From contig CM017572.1 of NCBI GenBank assembly GCA_007844125.1, positions 40,263,420 to 40,327,419 on the forward strand: a stretch of 64,000 nucleotides of DNA, read 5' to 3'. The DNA comes from Sinonovacula constricta. Its lineage: Eukaryota > Mollusca > Bivalvia > Cardiida > Solecurtidae. The translations under genes and the position numbers were made by a program. Below are positions 47,375 to 59,677 of this stretch, piece by piece; the first letter of the stretch is position 1; each line of letters begins with the position of its first letter. The notes under the pieces are model-generated. The model was not told the DNA's origin. It made no database searches and saw only the letters and a program-made list of their open reading frames with translations.

Positions 47375-48467
47375 AATCAAAGCGCTGAAAGCGTTGGAAG
47401 ACTGTCGCCCCGGTTTAAAGCGTAGTTTCAATGGAGTAATCAAGATGTCTTGAACGGCGAAATGCACATTTTAGGAATTGGAAAGATTGCTGTTTATGTT
47501 CTTACATTGGCTGTTATAGGGGAGCAATGAATAACAATTAGTAGTTTTCATATAAGAATTTAATGTAACAAAACTTTGAAAAACATTTGAAGATGAACAA
47601 AAGGGAGGTGGAGAAGAACAAAAGAATCAAACTTTTCCTGCACAGATATCATTACTCGAAACATATGAAACTATGTTTATGTTCTTTTCGTTTGTAAGTG
47701 ACAGTCACTATCAACGCCATTAGCAAGTAATTCAGTATATTCAGGGATATCAACAGATCCAGAAATTTGCATTTTGATGCAAGGAAAATTGAGGTTTTCC
47801 AGTTTTGACCTCACCTAAATCTTAGGCTGGGGGTCATTTTGATGCAGAAGCGCAGTATAAGTGGTCAAATTTTGCAAGAATAACCATAAATGTAGTATGT
47901 ATAGCATTTAAAAAATGAAGTAAATACTAAGTGGACCCTTGCAAATATATGGAAATGAAGTTAAAGCAATTTTACAATTAGTTAATTTCGTGAAAACATG
48001 ATTTGACTTGTGTCAATTTGATCATGACCCCTTGAAAATTGTCAAAGAAATTCTCAACAAAAGTGAAAGCTATTGAAATCCATGAGTATACAGTACCATG
48101 GTGATATCCATTCACCTGGCTATTGTAATTGGTTCATGCAGTAGAAGTACAGTGATTGTCAACAGTAGCACAGCATGAAGGTTACGTGAACGGTTGCGGT
48201 CATCCCTATTGTAACATATATGTGCACATGCAGTAGGAAAGAAATAATACTACTACTAGAAAGAGGAGTCAGTTGAAAGCCGGACATTTTCTTTCAAGTA
48301 AAACATGAAAACATACCAGAAAACTGTATTCTAAAAACGCACTACTTCTTATGCCGCATAACTACTTAAATACGCTCTAGTGTCGCAATGATAAACTCGA
48401 AGTTAACGACCGCGCGTCGCCGTGTTCACAGCATCGTTACTTAAGACTGGCGCATGCGCACCAGTCT
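47375..48467. other. segment present in copy A, absent from copy B
   Basis: Copy B goes directly from GAATAGCATAAAA to AATCTGCCAAACTTCTGTGC at about 63690, while copy A has about 1.09 kb between the same points. Its right end carries the palindrome ACTGGCGCATGCGCACCAGT. It is either an insertion in A or a deletion in B. No gene is seen in it. Confidence 0.7.
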
Positions 48468-48730
48468 AAAAATCTGTCAAACTTCTGTGCATTGTTGTGC
48501 AATGCACTCTGGCATGATTGTGGACTGCAACCTGAAAAAAATCGACGGACAATACCATCAAATATACAAAAAAGTACATGAGAGTAATGGCATATGTGCA
48601 GAAAGGGGCTTTATTTAAAAATAAGAAGAGGGGAGTGACGGTTCCTGTGCACTTTTCTTTGTTTCAATAACATCTATCCACATATTAAGTTTCAAGTCAA
48701 TAGTGTTGATAATGTAGGAGTATGGTCAAG

Positions 48731-51119
48731 ACAAAACATAAAGTTAGCAAGGAACATCAAGGGAAGTAACTCCGTTTTTTTCCATTTTTTTTTGTTTCCC
48801 GCAAATTCGGCAACAAATTGTTTACACCAACTGGAACTCAAACCCACAGGTGCTTTTGGCAGCCAATGACAACCACCTTGTTAAAATGTTGAATTTAGCC
48901 TGCTATCTGCATTGCAAATTTAAAACTAATTTTTGTTCAGAGAAAAGGAAATGAAGTTATGAGAAAAGTTGTAATGATCCATCCTTTTTACTTAGGACTG
49001 GGACCGATTATTTGATAGGACTAGATTGCTAGATTTTCAGTTAATCGAAAACAGTTTTAGATTAAAAACATTTCCTATTGGTTAGTTTGTTTTGGTAAAT
49101 CTAATAAACATATGTACAATACACTGTCTCGTATTATCTCACCTACTTCAGATTATTCTCTGCTCCCGATGGTCATGACCCAATTATTACAATTAGGGTT
49201 TACCCACTTGCCCTCCAGTAGTTCCCAAAAGAGTGAGAAAGTCTTTTAGGTCAAATAGTTTTGACCGAAGACGCAGCTTAAGATATCATATGTACTCCTG
49301 TGCAACAGAGTGCATTTGGATGACTTCTTTGGCCAATACTGTATAAATCAGAGGCATAAAGTCTACATCTTCCATCACATTCTTTTTGTATAATGTTAAA
49401 GTTTAACAATAAAGTATTAGTGCTTGAATCTTCAGTAAGAGTCATGCTAGCTAAATCTGATGTCTTGCATGAAAATGTGGAACCTCTGTTCTCTTACACT
49501 ATTTCATTATCGATTAAATTTTAAAGACATATTTTATGGTTGCCCTATGGATAGGCTACTAAGTACAGACTTATCTTTTTATGTTCATTGTTAAGATTAT
49601 ATAATTAATATCCCGCTTTTGGCCCTGTTCATTGCACTTCACCTCTTTTGTTATACCCTGTTATTTGCATGTCAAATAGAAAATGTGGAATTTCACATTT
49701 TATAGTGCTTGATACAGTGTTAATGTTTTATCTTCATTGGTAGAGTCCATTTGATTTAAAGTTGTACTTATTATATTTCTGAAAGAATTTCAGGAGGGTT
49801 TTTATGTATGCAGATTTTTTGTGTGCATGAATACTTCATTTTTATCATTTCAGAGTAGTTATCAAGTATAAGGATAGAGGTTAAATAATCTCAAAGGGAC
49901 TCTTTCAGTTTTTGCTGTAAACTTTTCATCCGGTTTTATTATGGTTGTGACTTACAATATAATATTGAAACTTGTTACTTTTCATCACAATATTTTCATT
50001 ATCTCAAAAGGATGCCTCTTTGAACCAATGTTTACTCCCAATAGGAAAAAAAACTTGATTTAAACTCAATTTTTCATTAAATTTGGACTTCATAAATACC
50101 ATATAAAGTTGTTTTTTTTTGAAAATATTTCTAGGTTTTATCCTATATAAGTGCATACTTTTGATATACTATAAATGATGTCAAATTTAAAAACTAATTG
50201 AAAGTATGTTTATTGATCAAACTGATACAGGGTCATTTTTTAATATTACCACTATAAATAAGGATTAAATTAGTAATTTCAACTTCAGTTTGTTTCTTTG
50301 TAAATATTTATACACAGTACTTGCCCTCTACTATTGTATAAACTTAAATAGGATTTTTTTTCTATATTTTTTTCTATGTATTTTAAATTTGTATTAAAAA
50401 TATCTTTTTAATTGATCCTTTTTCTTTCAGACTAAATAGACAGGAGACGAAGTTCTTGAAATTGCAAGTTGGAATGTCTTGTTAAAATTTAAATAAATTA
50501 TAAAAAAAATTTTGCATTTGTGTTTTTTTTCTCAATTTACATTCCCAATAATTTGAGGGAAAAAAAGACCATCCCTTACACATTTCTTTCTTCGTTAAGT
50601 CCTGGACAAGTTTAAATAATACTTACCAATATTTTTACTTTGAATAAAAATAATAAAAACATTGAGTACAATTTAATAATTCTAAACATACATAACCCTA
50701 AAACATAACTCTTTCAAATATGCATAATAGAAAAACCGCTTATGGAAATTGCATTTTTTAACTTTTCTTTAACTATATCCAAATAATCAAATGCTATATT
50801 TTTAATTAGGACATCTGAAACTAAGTTTACCTACTATAATATTGTTTGAATGATGTAAAAGTAGGTAAATCAGTCATAAAAAACTCTCCAATTAATATGA
50901 ATGCATTATAAGCAACATTGACATACAAGGTACGGATTTTCAGGCAGAAATGAAAAAGGAACACGAAACTAGCATTTTTGTAAAAATCGTTAAAAAACGA
51001 CGATAGATATGTGGACAAACTAAACTTTTTTTTTTATTTCTTGGATGGGAAATAATATAAGTGCCAAATTTCAGCTTTATGTCATTAAAATAATCGATGT
51101 CCATGCTAATAAAGTACGA
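48731..51119. other. AT-rich region, no gene seen
   Basis: About 2.4 kb of very AT-rich sequence. A polypyrimidine acceptor TTTCTTTCAG at 50430 and an AATAAA at 50492 look like a terminal exon end, but no coding sequence accompanies them. Confidence 0.4.
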
Positions 51120-51545
51120 AATAAGATCTATATACCTGCGAAGTTTTAAATCAATTGCTTTGATAACAATGGAGTTATGCTCCGGACAAGAAAATCAAAC
51201 AAGAGGCATAATTACAAAATCATGAAGTACAGAGTTACGATTCCTGTGCAATAAGACCTATCTATTTATCAAGTTTCAAGACAATAGCTTTGATAATTTA
51301 GGAGTTATGCTCCGTAAAAAAATTGAACAAAGGACAATAACTCCACCATCATGACGTGCAGAGTGATGGTTCATATGCACTGCACTATGACTCAATGAGA
51401 TCTATCCATCTATGAAGCTTCAAGTCAATAGCTTTGATATTGTTGGAGTTATGCTTCTGAGAAGAAAATCTGGACGACACCCGCCCACCTGCCTGCCATG
51501 GGTGATCCCATAATACGTCCCGTCTTCGCAAGAATTGATTTGCCG
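51120..51545 (+). repeat. dispersed repeat with about 130-bp modules
   Basis: Three modules near 51125, 51259 and 51400 share GATCTAT(A/C), AAGTTTCAAG, CAATAGCTTTGATA and GGAGTTATGCTCC. It ends in a pyrimidine-rich GACACCCGCCCACCTGCC. Similar modules occur at about 48660 and 63905. It lies just 3' of fucosyltransferase copy B. Confidence 0.6.
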
Positions 51546-51815
51546 TTTGGCGAAGTCTTGTTTAACAAAAGAAACCGAGCATACCGATGTTAGCAATGCA
51601 GCTTGTTAATACAAAGGTACCAGAGAACAAGGAAAACAAACAAAGTAGCACATATTCTACTTCCCATCAGAGTTATGGCTCCTAACTGTCAAATGTTTAT
51701 GTATTTAATCAACAGTGTAAGAGAGTGTTTAGTTCCCAGGCCAGTCATCTTTTTGTTCAAAAGCGCATGCTCCCTAAGGCGCATTGGATGTCTCACATCC
51801 GTGTTCTTTCTTGTA

Positions 51816-52410
51816 CTACATTGGAATCCAATGTGGTGGATAATAGTCGGACTTGTTAAACTGTTTGCTAAGCCTTGAGAACGGCCTTGGAAAGTCGGAA
51901 AAGTAAACCACAAGCCCGCCAGAAAACCAAGCCGCCAGGTACCCATAACTTCCAGTAGTAATGATTGAATGATTACACTTGGACATTATAGCAAAGTCCA
52001 CAGAAGCCGACTGCTCAGTGTAATACACGTCTTCACATTTTGTGTTCTCTTTGGCCCAATCCATGCCGTTGCTTGCAACTATAAATATAACACGATGTTT
52101 GCTAAACTTTTCTCGGAAGAAGTGTATACTTTTGTTCAGATATTCCGGAGGTGCAGTTGTAAAACCATGTGTATTGTTAACAAAGTCTCCTCTCCGAATG
52201 TGAACACTTATGAACAAAGCGATGTCTGAAATATTGTGAGCTGTTCGCAAGTTGTGGAAAAATCTAGTCACTTTGTTGAGGATTGCATTGTTGAATTGCA
52301 ATGCGGATCTCACGTAGGTTTCCTTTCCGGCAGCATATCGCCATGATTGCAGGAAGCCGTTGAGTGTCCAGTTAAAACTAGTATTAAGCTGTTTCACCTT
52401 GTCATTGTAC
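51816..52410 (-). CDS. copy B exon 2 (catalytic), open
   Basis: The exon starts after acceptor CTTCATTTTAG in phase 2 and runs 198 codons to a TAG. It begins YNDKVKQLNTSFNWTLNGF. The family motifs are HIRRGD, FIVASNGMDWAK and HSIITTGSYGYLAAWFSGG. No internal stop. Confidence 0.87.
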
Positions 52411-52661
52411 CTAAAATGAAGACAGTTAAAAGCTTTTAAAACTGACCTTGTATCGCAGTTGAACGCCTACACCAGGACAGGGGTTAAAACACCTGTACGA
52501 AACATGTAAAAGAAGTGGTGTTTAAACCTTTTGCTGGCGCTCAAACAAATCTAAGAGTATTCCACGAAGAGTCGTTTCGTTCGTGAGTGGTATCATTCCA
52601 TGTTTTCATTACATTATAAAGCCAGGAAAATCGACCATTAATATTTTTATAAAAAAACACT

Positions 52662-52752
<91 letters not shown>
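52662..52752 (+). repeat. (AAT)n microsatellite
   Basis: An almost pure AAT run of about 90 bases at the left edge of the TAG array. Confidence 0.95.
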
Positions 52753-52753
<1 letters not shown>

Positions 52754-52986
52754 GTAGTAGTAGTAGTAGTAGTAGTGAAAGTAGAAGTAGTAGTTGTTGT
52801 AGTAGTTGTCGTAGTGGTAGCAGTAGTATCAGTAGTAGTAGTTGTAGTATTTGTAGTAGTGGTAGTAGTAATAGTAGTAGTGGACGTATAAGTAGTTGTC
52901 TTTGTAGTAGTAGTAATAGTAATTGTAGTAGTGGTGGTAGGCACTAGTAGTAGTATTAGCAGAAGTATTATTAGTAGTAGTAGTAG

Positions 52987-53017
<31 letters not shown>

Positions 53018-53042
53018 GGTAGAAGTAGTAGCAGTTGTAGTA

Positions 53043-53092
<50 letters not shown>

Positions 53093-53490
53093 TGTAGTAG
53101 CAGTAGTAGTAGCAGTAGTAGCAGAAGTAGCAGTAGTGGTAGTATTATTAGTGGTAGTAGCAGTAGTAATAGTAGAAGTTATAGTAGTAGTAGTAGCAAA
53201 AGTAAAAGTAGCTATAGTTGTAGTAGTAGTAGTAGTAGTGAAAGTAGAAGTAGTAGTTGTTGTAGTAGTTGTCGTAGTGGTAGCAGTAGTATCAGTAGTA
53301 GTAGTTGTAGTATTTGTAGTAGTGGTAGTAGTAATAGTAGTAGTGGACGTATAAGTAGTTGTCTTTGTAGTAGTAGTAATAGTAATTGTAGTAGTGGTGG
53401 TAGGCACTAGTAGTAGTATTAGCAGAAGTATTATTAGTAGTAGTAGTAGAAGAAGAAGAAGAAGAAGAAGTGGTAGAAGTAGTAGCAGTT

Positions 53491-53552
<62 letters not shown>

Positions 53553-53679
53553 TGTAGTAGCAGTAGTAGTAGCAGTAGTAGCAGAAGTAGCAGTAGTGGT
53601 AGTATTATTAGTGGTAGTAGCAGTAGTAATAGTAGAAGTTATAGTAGTAGTAGTAGCAAAAGTAAAAGTAGCTATAGTT

Positions 53680-53733
<54 letters not shown>

Positions 53734-53734
53734 A

Positions 53735-53772
<38 letters not shown>

Positions 53773-54240
53773 ATAGTAGTAGTAATAGTAGTAATAGTAG
53801 TAGTAGCATTTATAGAAATTTGTTTATTGGATTTTTCGTCCCACCAACAGTATTTCAGTTATCTGGAGACGGTGCCTACTTTAAGCATATAGTGCTGCTT
53901 TCACTGTGTATAGCATGCCGCAAACACCTGGCATGGTACCATACCCAGACACATTATGCGACACTGGAACAACCATTCGTGGAACTACCCTTATGTTTGC
54001 TTGAGCGTTAACAAGGGAGCCATTACCCTTTTAACGACTTCAAGTATGTCGTGGCCCGGGATCTAACCTGGGGTCTCCCGTATCAGTGGCTAACGCTATT
54101 CCGATTTCGCTACCAGGTCCGATACTGTAGTGGTAGTAGTGGTGGTGGTAGTGGTAGTAGTTATAGTAATAATAGTAGTAAAAGAAGTAGTATTGGTAGT
54201 GGTAGTGGTAGTATTAGTAGCATTAGTATTGGTTGTTAGT
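52753..54240 (+). repeat. (TAG)n array with internal duplication
   Basis: TAG/AGT triplets with variants (GTT, AAG, AAT, GTC). A block beginning GAAAGTAGAAGTAG at 52777 recurs at 53240, and AGGCACTAGTAG at about 52940 recurs at about 53403, so a unit of about 463 bases is tandemly duplicated. A SINE at 53815-54121 splits the right end. It occupies the copy B intron. Confidence 0.93.
53815..54121 (-). mobile_element. SINE family 1 inside the TAG array
   Basis: Tail-side block TTTTTCGTCCCACCAACAGT at left and tRNA-like GACCTGGTAGCGAAATCGG on the minus strand at right. The B-box region is mutated (GATCTAACC). The target duplication is not resolvable in the triplet repeat. Confidence 0.8.
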
Positions 54241-54750
54241 AGTAAAACATTATAAGATGATGGACAGGTTGTTGGCGATAAAAGCATTCAAAACCAAACT
54301 ATTTTCGTTAATTTGGATTTTGTCCAGCTTTGGCATTGTTTATATAATTTTCATACACGTTTCATCATATAGCATTACATCTCGATAGATAAAGGTGTAG
54401 CTTCTTTAAAATAACCAATGAATGTCTGATATGTTTTGTAAACGATTGGTTGTCACTTAGTTTTAGAACAAAAGAATATAACAAATTATCAACGTACATG
54501 TGTACTGAATTAAGGATGTAGACGTCTTTGCAGATATTTCATCTTGTACTCTTAATTTAACCAATATTTCAGTGTTCTGCATGAAGTTTATATGTGTGTT
54601 AACTTTTATTACTTGTACAGCATATTCTACACACTGTCAAACACACAAGTTCTTATGTCAAATCTCAAAATAAAATCGAAAATAAAGTTTTTAGTGTATT
54701 TGTAAAATTACACACTAGTAAAATTGGATACATTCTCCCCACAAAAGTAC

Positions 54751-55288
54751 CTGCAGCAGTGGACTTCCCTAAATCTCGCCATTGCCTGTCATCGCGTTGT
54801 GCGGGTTCATCTCGAAATGTAGACAGGTCAAATGTTTCTCGAAGTAGTGGAAATTTCTCCTTTTGTAGAACCGGCAAATAGCAGTATTTCTTTGCAATGG
54901 CAAGCAGGCTAATAAGCTGAAAGATATGGTTTCCAAGGCGTTTTCTCGTGACAGTTATCTTCATAAGATGTGGTTGTTTATACACTTGGCTGCAGTTGTC
55001 TAATGTCGTATCACCAGGAGTTCTATTGTTCTGTTTGGCCAACACGAGTGAGTAATTCAATGCTGGAGGAAGCGGGTAGATGTAGTGCGCGATTCGACTT
55101 CCTTGTAACGTCATATTCTCTGCAGTCCGATTGTCCGACAGTGAAAATATGTTTTTATGGGACAGAACAGCATTGTATATGTATTTATTTACTTGTTCCT
55201 GCTCGATCCAAAACAGTTTCGTCGGGCAGATGGTAAAGAGCGATATAATCGCAAGATGTCGAGCGACCATTTTCACATTAGTCACCAT
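54751..55288 (-). pseudogene. copy B exon 1 with one-base deletion
   Basis: The ATG at 55288 follows the acceptor-like TTTTCAGCC as in copy A. An upstream in-frame ATG at 55381 exists, but the acceptor and copy A context favour 55288. The anchor is ARHLAIISLFTICPTKLFWI. The deletion near 54774 leaves one base, not two, before donor CAG|GTACTT, so it is out of phase with exon 2. Confidence 0.82.
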
Positions 55289-57534
55289 GGCTGAAAAGAC
55301 AGGATTATTTGTTTTAAATGGAGGTTTACTGTTACAACCGCCTGAATCTACGATCTGCATCTGTTTGATACACAAGCGCACTCACAAACACAATTTGCTA
55401 CGAAATCACATGGTTGCTTACTTCCCGGGAGCCTTCTGAAGTGATACATGGGGATAAAGTGGTTCGTATTAACATGACCGCTACGACTGACCTGTCAAAT
55501 GATTAAAGTTTCCACTAAGCACGGTTAAAACATTCATTAAAAGAAACAAATCTGGAAACCTTATTGTTTATATTTGTTCAAATGCGATAAACGTAGCTCG
55601 AACGATGTTAGAATTCTGTGTATATCACACTGCATTTTATGTTTTGAGTTGTTGTTGTCTCAGAAATTTTAAACAAATAATAGAATGAAACTGTTACTGT
55701 TTAAATGCTATAACTAATAAACTGTATTTACATACTAGTAAAGTGATACGCATAGTTAAAGGTATGATTAAAATTGATCTTTATCTTAAGTGCAAAACTA
55801 TTATCGATTATAACAGATTTTATATTTTCATTCTTCAATAAGCTTTTATTTTCCCTCTAACTTCAGATCAACTGTATTTACTCTCAACTTTTTAAGTTCA
55901 TTTTGATATATTTTATCAATTGTCCACAGTTGTTGTAGACTGCAGCAGGCTGAGGGTCACACAATAAAACTGTAGAAATAGGTTTTCTTGTACTGGTTTA
56001 AGTTAATGTATTAGATATGTAATCAATCTCACGAATATTCATGAAACGTCGGCATTTAACGTTTTACGATGTTACATGTTCGATCATTTACGTCAACACT
56101 CGGTCTTCCGAGAACAAATAAAAACACTCGAGTTTAGTTTTCCAATTTTATCAAATGAAATCGCGTCAATTTCTTTACTCCAAAATTGCGACGAGGAATC
56201 GCGAGGAAGAGTCGTCAATAAAGCAAAATTAAAGCAAAGAGAAAAGAAGTAAGTTTTTCACATGTTTTTGGAGTATCTTTTATTTAGAAAGGTATACTGT
56301 AATAAAAATTTGAACACAAATGACAGTACTGTGTTTTCTTTATATTTTATTCATCCAAAAGATTATTTAAATGTCAGATTTGAGGACGTCGACCGTGTAC
56401 ATAAAAAGTAGCAAAACTTAAGTTAGCTGAGGTGAAACTTTGTTAAAATTTGGACCTATATCTAGAATAGAATGCTGAATAATGTGATATATCTTTTGTC
56501 AGGATTCGATTTGTTCACTTGTACACATTTAATAGCTTAACATTTCACTAGTTGAAAACATTTTTCGGGCTCTATTTTGTCTGGCTCTATTGATCTTTCA
56601 CAATACAATTGTTGACTTAACTGCCAAAAAGACATTAAATTAAGAGATATATATTTTAAATATTCTATTTTGTAGTATCACACTCCATCACCATCTTGTT
56701 GAAAAAAATGAAAGTGACCCCAACAGCTCGATATTTACTATTTTTTTCAAACATTGATAAGCGGGTTTTCTGATCTTTTTTAAGTACGACTTGGTCAGTT
56801 TTGTGTAAATAAAAGACAGAGAGAATAACACGACCCGGATTAGACACGTATTAACGTATTGAAATAATTGCGCCAATAACGAGCCAGTGACAGACATGAG
56901 AGAGGAAATCCTCCTCTGAATAGTGCCTAAATGCAAATAGGTTTTATGCTAGTGCTCTCTGGAGTGTATTTGCACTATTCTGCCTTTCTTGCGATACCAA
57001 GTTTAACGTCGTCAACAAACACTTCCAATTTCCTGCTTACTAAAATATCATTATTAGTATTTAAATGAATTTCAAGCTTACATTTATGCAAAAGTAAGAA
57101 CTTTCGCTGTTTGTAATTGCATCATCTAAAAAAACACATAATAAAAAGGCGATAAAGTCGTCAAATTTCAATTAAAAAACCTACCCAATGTTTAGACTTA
57201 TACCTTAGATATTATCGAACATAGAATACATCTTCCATTTCACCATTAGCAGATCATTAGCTCATCATTATGACATACAGACATACATTTTTTTATTGTC
57301 TCACATTCCCTGGATTCACTGTTGTTCAGCAAAGGTGTTATCAATAAAACCAGATATAGAAATAACAGAGCTTTAACCTCGGACTTCCTGACGGGTTTCT
57401 CAAATGCAATCAATGAAGAAACACAATTTATTTTTATAAAAAAAGTTCAAGCGATGATCTTTTTGTTGATAAGATATGACGAAAGTAGTGACGTCATTGA
57501 AAAACAATGCCAATATAGCGTTTCCAGGAGTGGG

Positions 57535-57538
57535 AGAG

Positions 57539-57623
<85 letters not shown>

Positions 57624-57650
57624 CAGAGACAGAGAGACAAAGTATTGCAA
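57535..57650 (+). repeat. (GATA)n and (GA)n microsatellite
   Basis: GATA repeats of about 50 bases, then GA repeats. It is at the site homologous to the GA/GACA array in copy A. Confidence 0.95.
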
Positions 57651-58973
57651 CAGATACCAACATTTGAAAAGCACAGGACAGGACACATATACAAGCCAAA
57701 CGTAACAGTAAGTAAGGATTACAAATCGTCTTCAGAAAACTGGAATCTTCCAATGTTTGCCAAAGGTTTCTTTAAGCTTATTACCACCTATTCCTTCAAG
57801 GCAACAGCACATCTTTCTATATACATAACACGCATGGTTACATAGCTGAGTTTGTTCTGCCAGAAAGAAGACATTGACATTGTCGTGCTTCGACCCAGAG
57901 TACAAAGATAGTGTTGTCCAAAAGGATGCATGAATGAAGAGAAATAAAGAGACGCTTTTTCTGAAGTTGCATTAACCTAACAGGTCATTATTAGTATGAA
58001 GAGCCTATGAGCATTCTTTGTACGTGAATATTTGTTGTACGGCTTTGTTAACCTAACATTTATGCAACTCATTTACTACTGCAAAATCCCGCTTGAGTAA
58101 TTACATTCCCGATCGTGTATTACGATTTTTTATTTCCAAATCTACCTAAAGACTACTGTCTTATTACTAGTCATTTCTTTTGCTGAAATATTTTTTATTT
58201 TTTGTATTATTGTAAATATTTCTTATATCTGTTTTCTTTGTAATTTCTTTGTAATGTTGCAAAGAGTCTTCTTTCTGAACCATTTCAATATAAGAATATT
58301 GTCAGAGTAAGATATTAAAACTACCGATTGTGTTCACATTTTTACTCTACCTAAGGCTTCAACTTTTCTGTATAAAAAAAACGACCATAAACGTATACAG
58401 AGATAGAAGATACATCACAAATGTTTTGTTCCGATTTTTTTTCAATAAAACATTTGCCATGATTATTGGCTCTTGTATGGTTTGTTATGAGTAGTCCCAA
58501 GAGTTGCGATTATAAAACAACCAAAGGTTTGCCCCCCCCCCCGCCCTGAAATACATTTAGTCTGAAAATTATGTCGTTGAAGTAATGTCTGTAATGACTA
58601 CTGTCGAACCAATTCACCTTAATGTTCAAGCATTGGACACTACAGTGCCTGCGGCGCTTTGATTCATATAAAGAACATAAACAACTGTGTCTTGTGTTTG
58701 TGCAAGTCTTGTAATTTAAAAAAAATTAATATGTATTGTAAAACTCATACCCTACAGGTTATAATTTCGTATTTAAAATTGATCGCGTTACGTTAAGTAC
58801 AGTGTATAAAAAATACAACCAAATCTTCAAAATCATTTAAGATACAGACATGGCGATATAAGTCATTTTTTTACGAAAACCTAACACTGGCTTTTGTATT
58901 TAACTCATATGCATTTCGACATAAGATAGAGCGACAGACTAAGACAAAAACAGAGTCAAAGATACATAGAATG

Positions 58974-58978
<5 letters not shown>

Positions 58979-59060
<82 letters not shown>
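58979..59060 (+). repeat. (GA)n microsatellite
   Basis: Pure GA run, counterpart of 43525-43612. Confidence 0.95.
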
Positions 59061-59677
59061 CAAACAAAATAAGCGAGATTTTTTTTTACAACTATGGGTC
59101 TTATAACACACACGATGAGCAAAATATTTAAAATATGAACCTGTCACAAATACAATCAATGTTCAGAGACCTGCAATGATTCTGAACAATATGCTATTCA
59201 AATGGAGAGGACCACTTAATAAGCTTTTGTGAAAACCGTCATAGAAAATTGTCCTCGTATTGACTCAGTGGAATAGGTTCGTGTTCAGTAGGACAGATCA
59301 GGTTGCATACCAGCACAGTTGGATCACATGCGGTGTGGTAGTCATAAAATTATAAGAACGTGTCCATCTTGAGTGCATATTTTAATAAACAAGTTTTCCA
59401 AAGCAAATAACGTCTTGGGTTGAGGTCAATATCTAGTTTTAAGGACCTGGGTACTCTGATAGTGACTGAGGATGCAAAACTATATATTCACCGAAACATA
59501 AGTATTTACTTTTTATGTCACAAAACCTATTAATTTACGATATCATTTTTATATTTATACAACAAGTCATTAGCGCTTCTTATTTTAACATAAAACTTTC
59601 ACATATGTCGATCCAACTCGCCAGCACAGACTCCATCAGACTGTTCTCACATTTTCCCTCGACAGATTATAACAAAA

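Larger units (their letters stand above)
39293..48730. repeat. segmental duplication, copy A
   Basis: Collinear and very similar to 54983-63970. Shared landmarks in order are the fucosyltransferase exon 1 5' half, an ACTTCCCGGGAGCC upstream block, two purine microsatellites, a repeat R1 fragment, a tRNA-like SINE and a CACCGCAAGGCGGAGCAAAA repeat. The two copies are in the same orientation. The low-coordinate boundary falls inside the fucosyltransferase exon. The high-coordinate boundary of copy B is beyond the window. Confidence 0.9.
51816..55288 (-). pseudogene. GT11 fucosyltransferase-like gene, copy B (frameshift at exon 1 end)
   Basis: Same architecture as copy A: type II anchor, stem, catalytic domain split over two exons, intron 2340 bases. 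Exon 2 is open, with VHIRRGDFV, a VASNGMDW stretch and SYGYLAAWFSGG. Exon 1 is one base shorter than in copy A (538 versus 539). The missing base lies near 54774 in the tract reading RDLGKSTAA. Read in the shifted frame, the end encodes a cysteine pair that, with exon 2, restores the CC-aromatic motif of the family. So the frame does not join exon 2 across the consensus donor and acceptor. Two family positions also differ: the glycine of GRLGN is lysine, and SDD is SNG. It is a pseudogene, an assembly error, or a gene using an unseen extra exon. Confidence 0.82.

Noticed and set aside
50431..50500. Terminal exon of a plus-strand gene (acceptor, then AATAAA)
   Set aside because: No coding sequence or upstream exon supports it. 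AT-rich DNA produces such signals by chance.
52609..54287. Long serine, threonine and valine homopolymer frames
   Set aside because: Translations of the AAT and TAG arrays.
55289..55381. N-terminal extension of fucosyltransferase copy B from an upstream ATG
   Set aside because: A splice acceptor sits directly before the ATG at 55288 in both copies, and the extension is not open in copy A.
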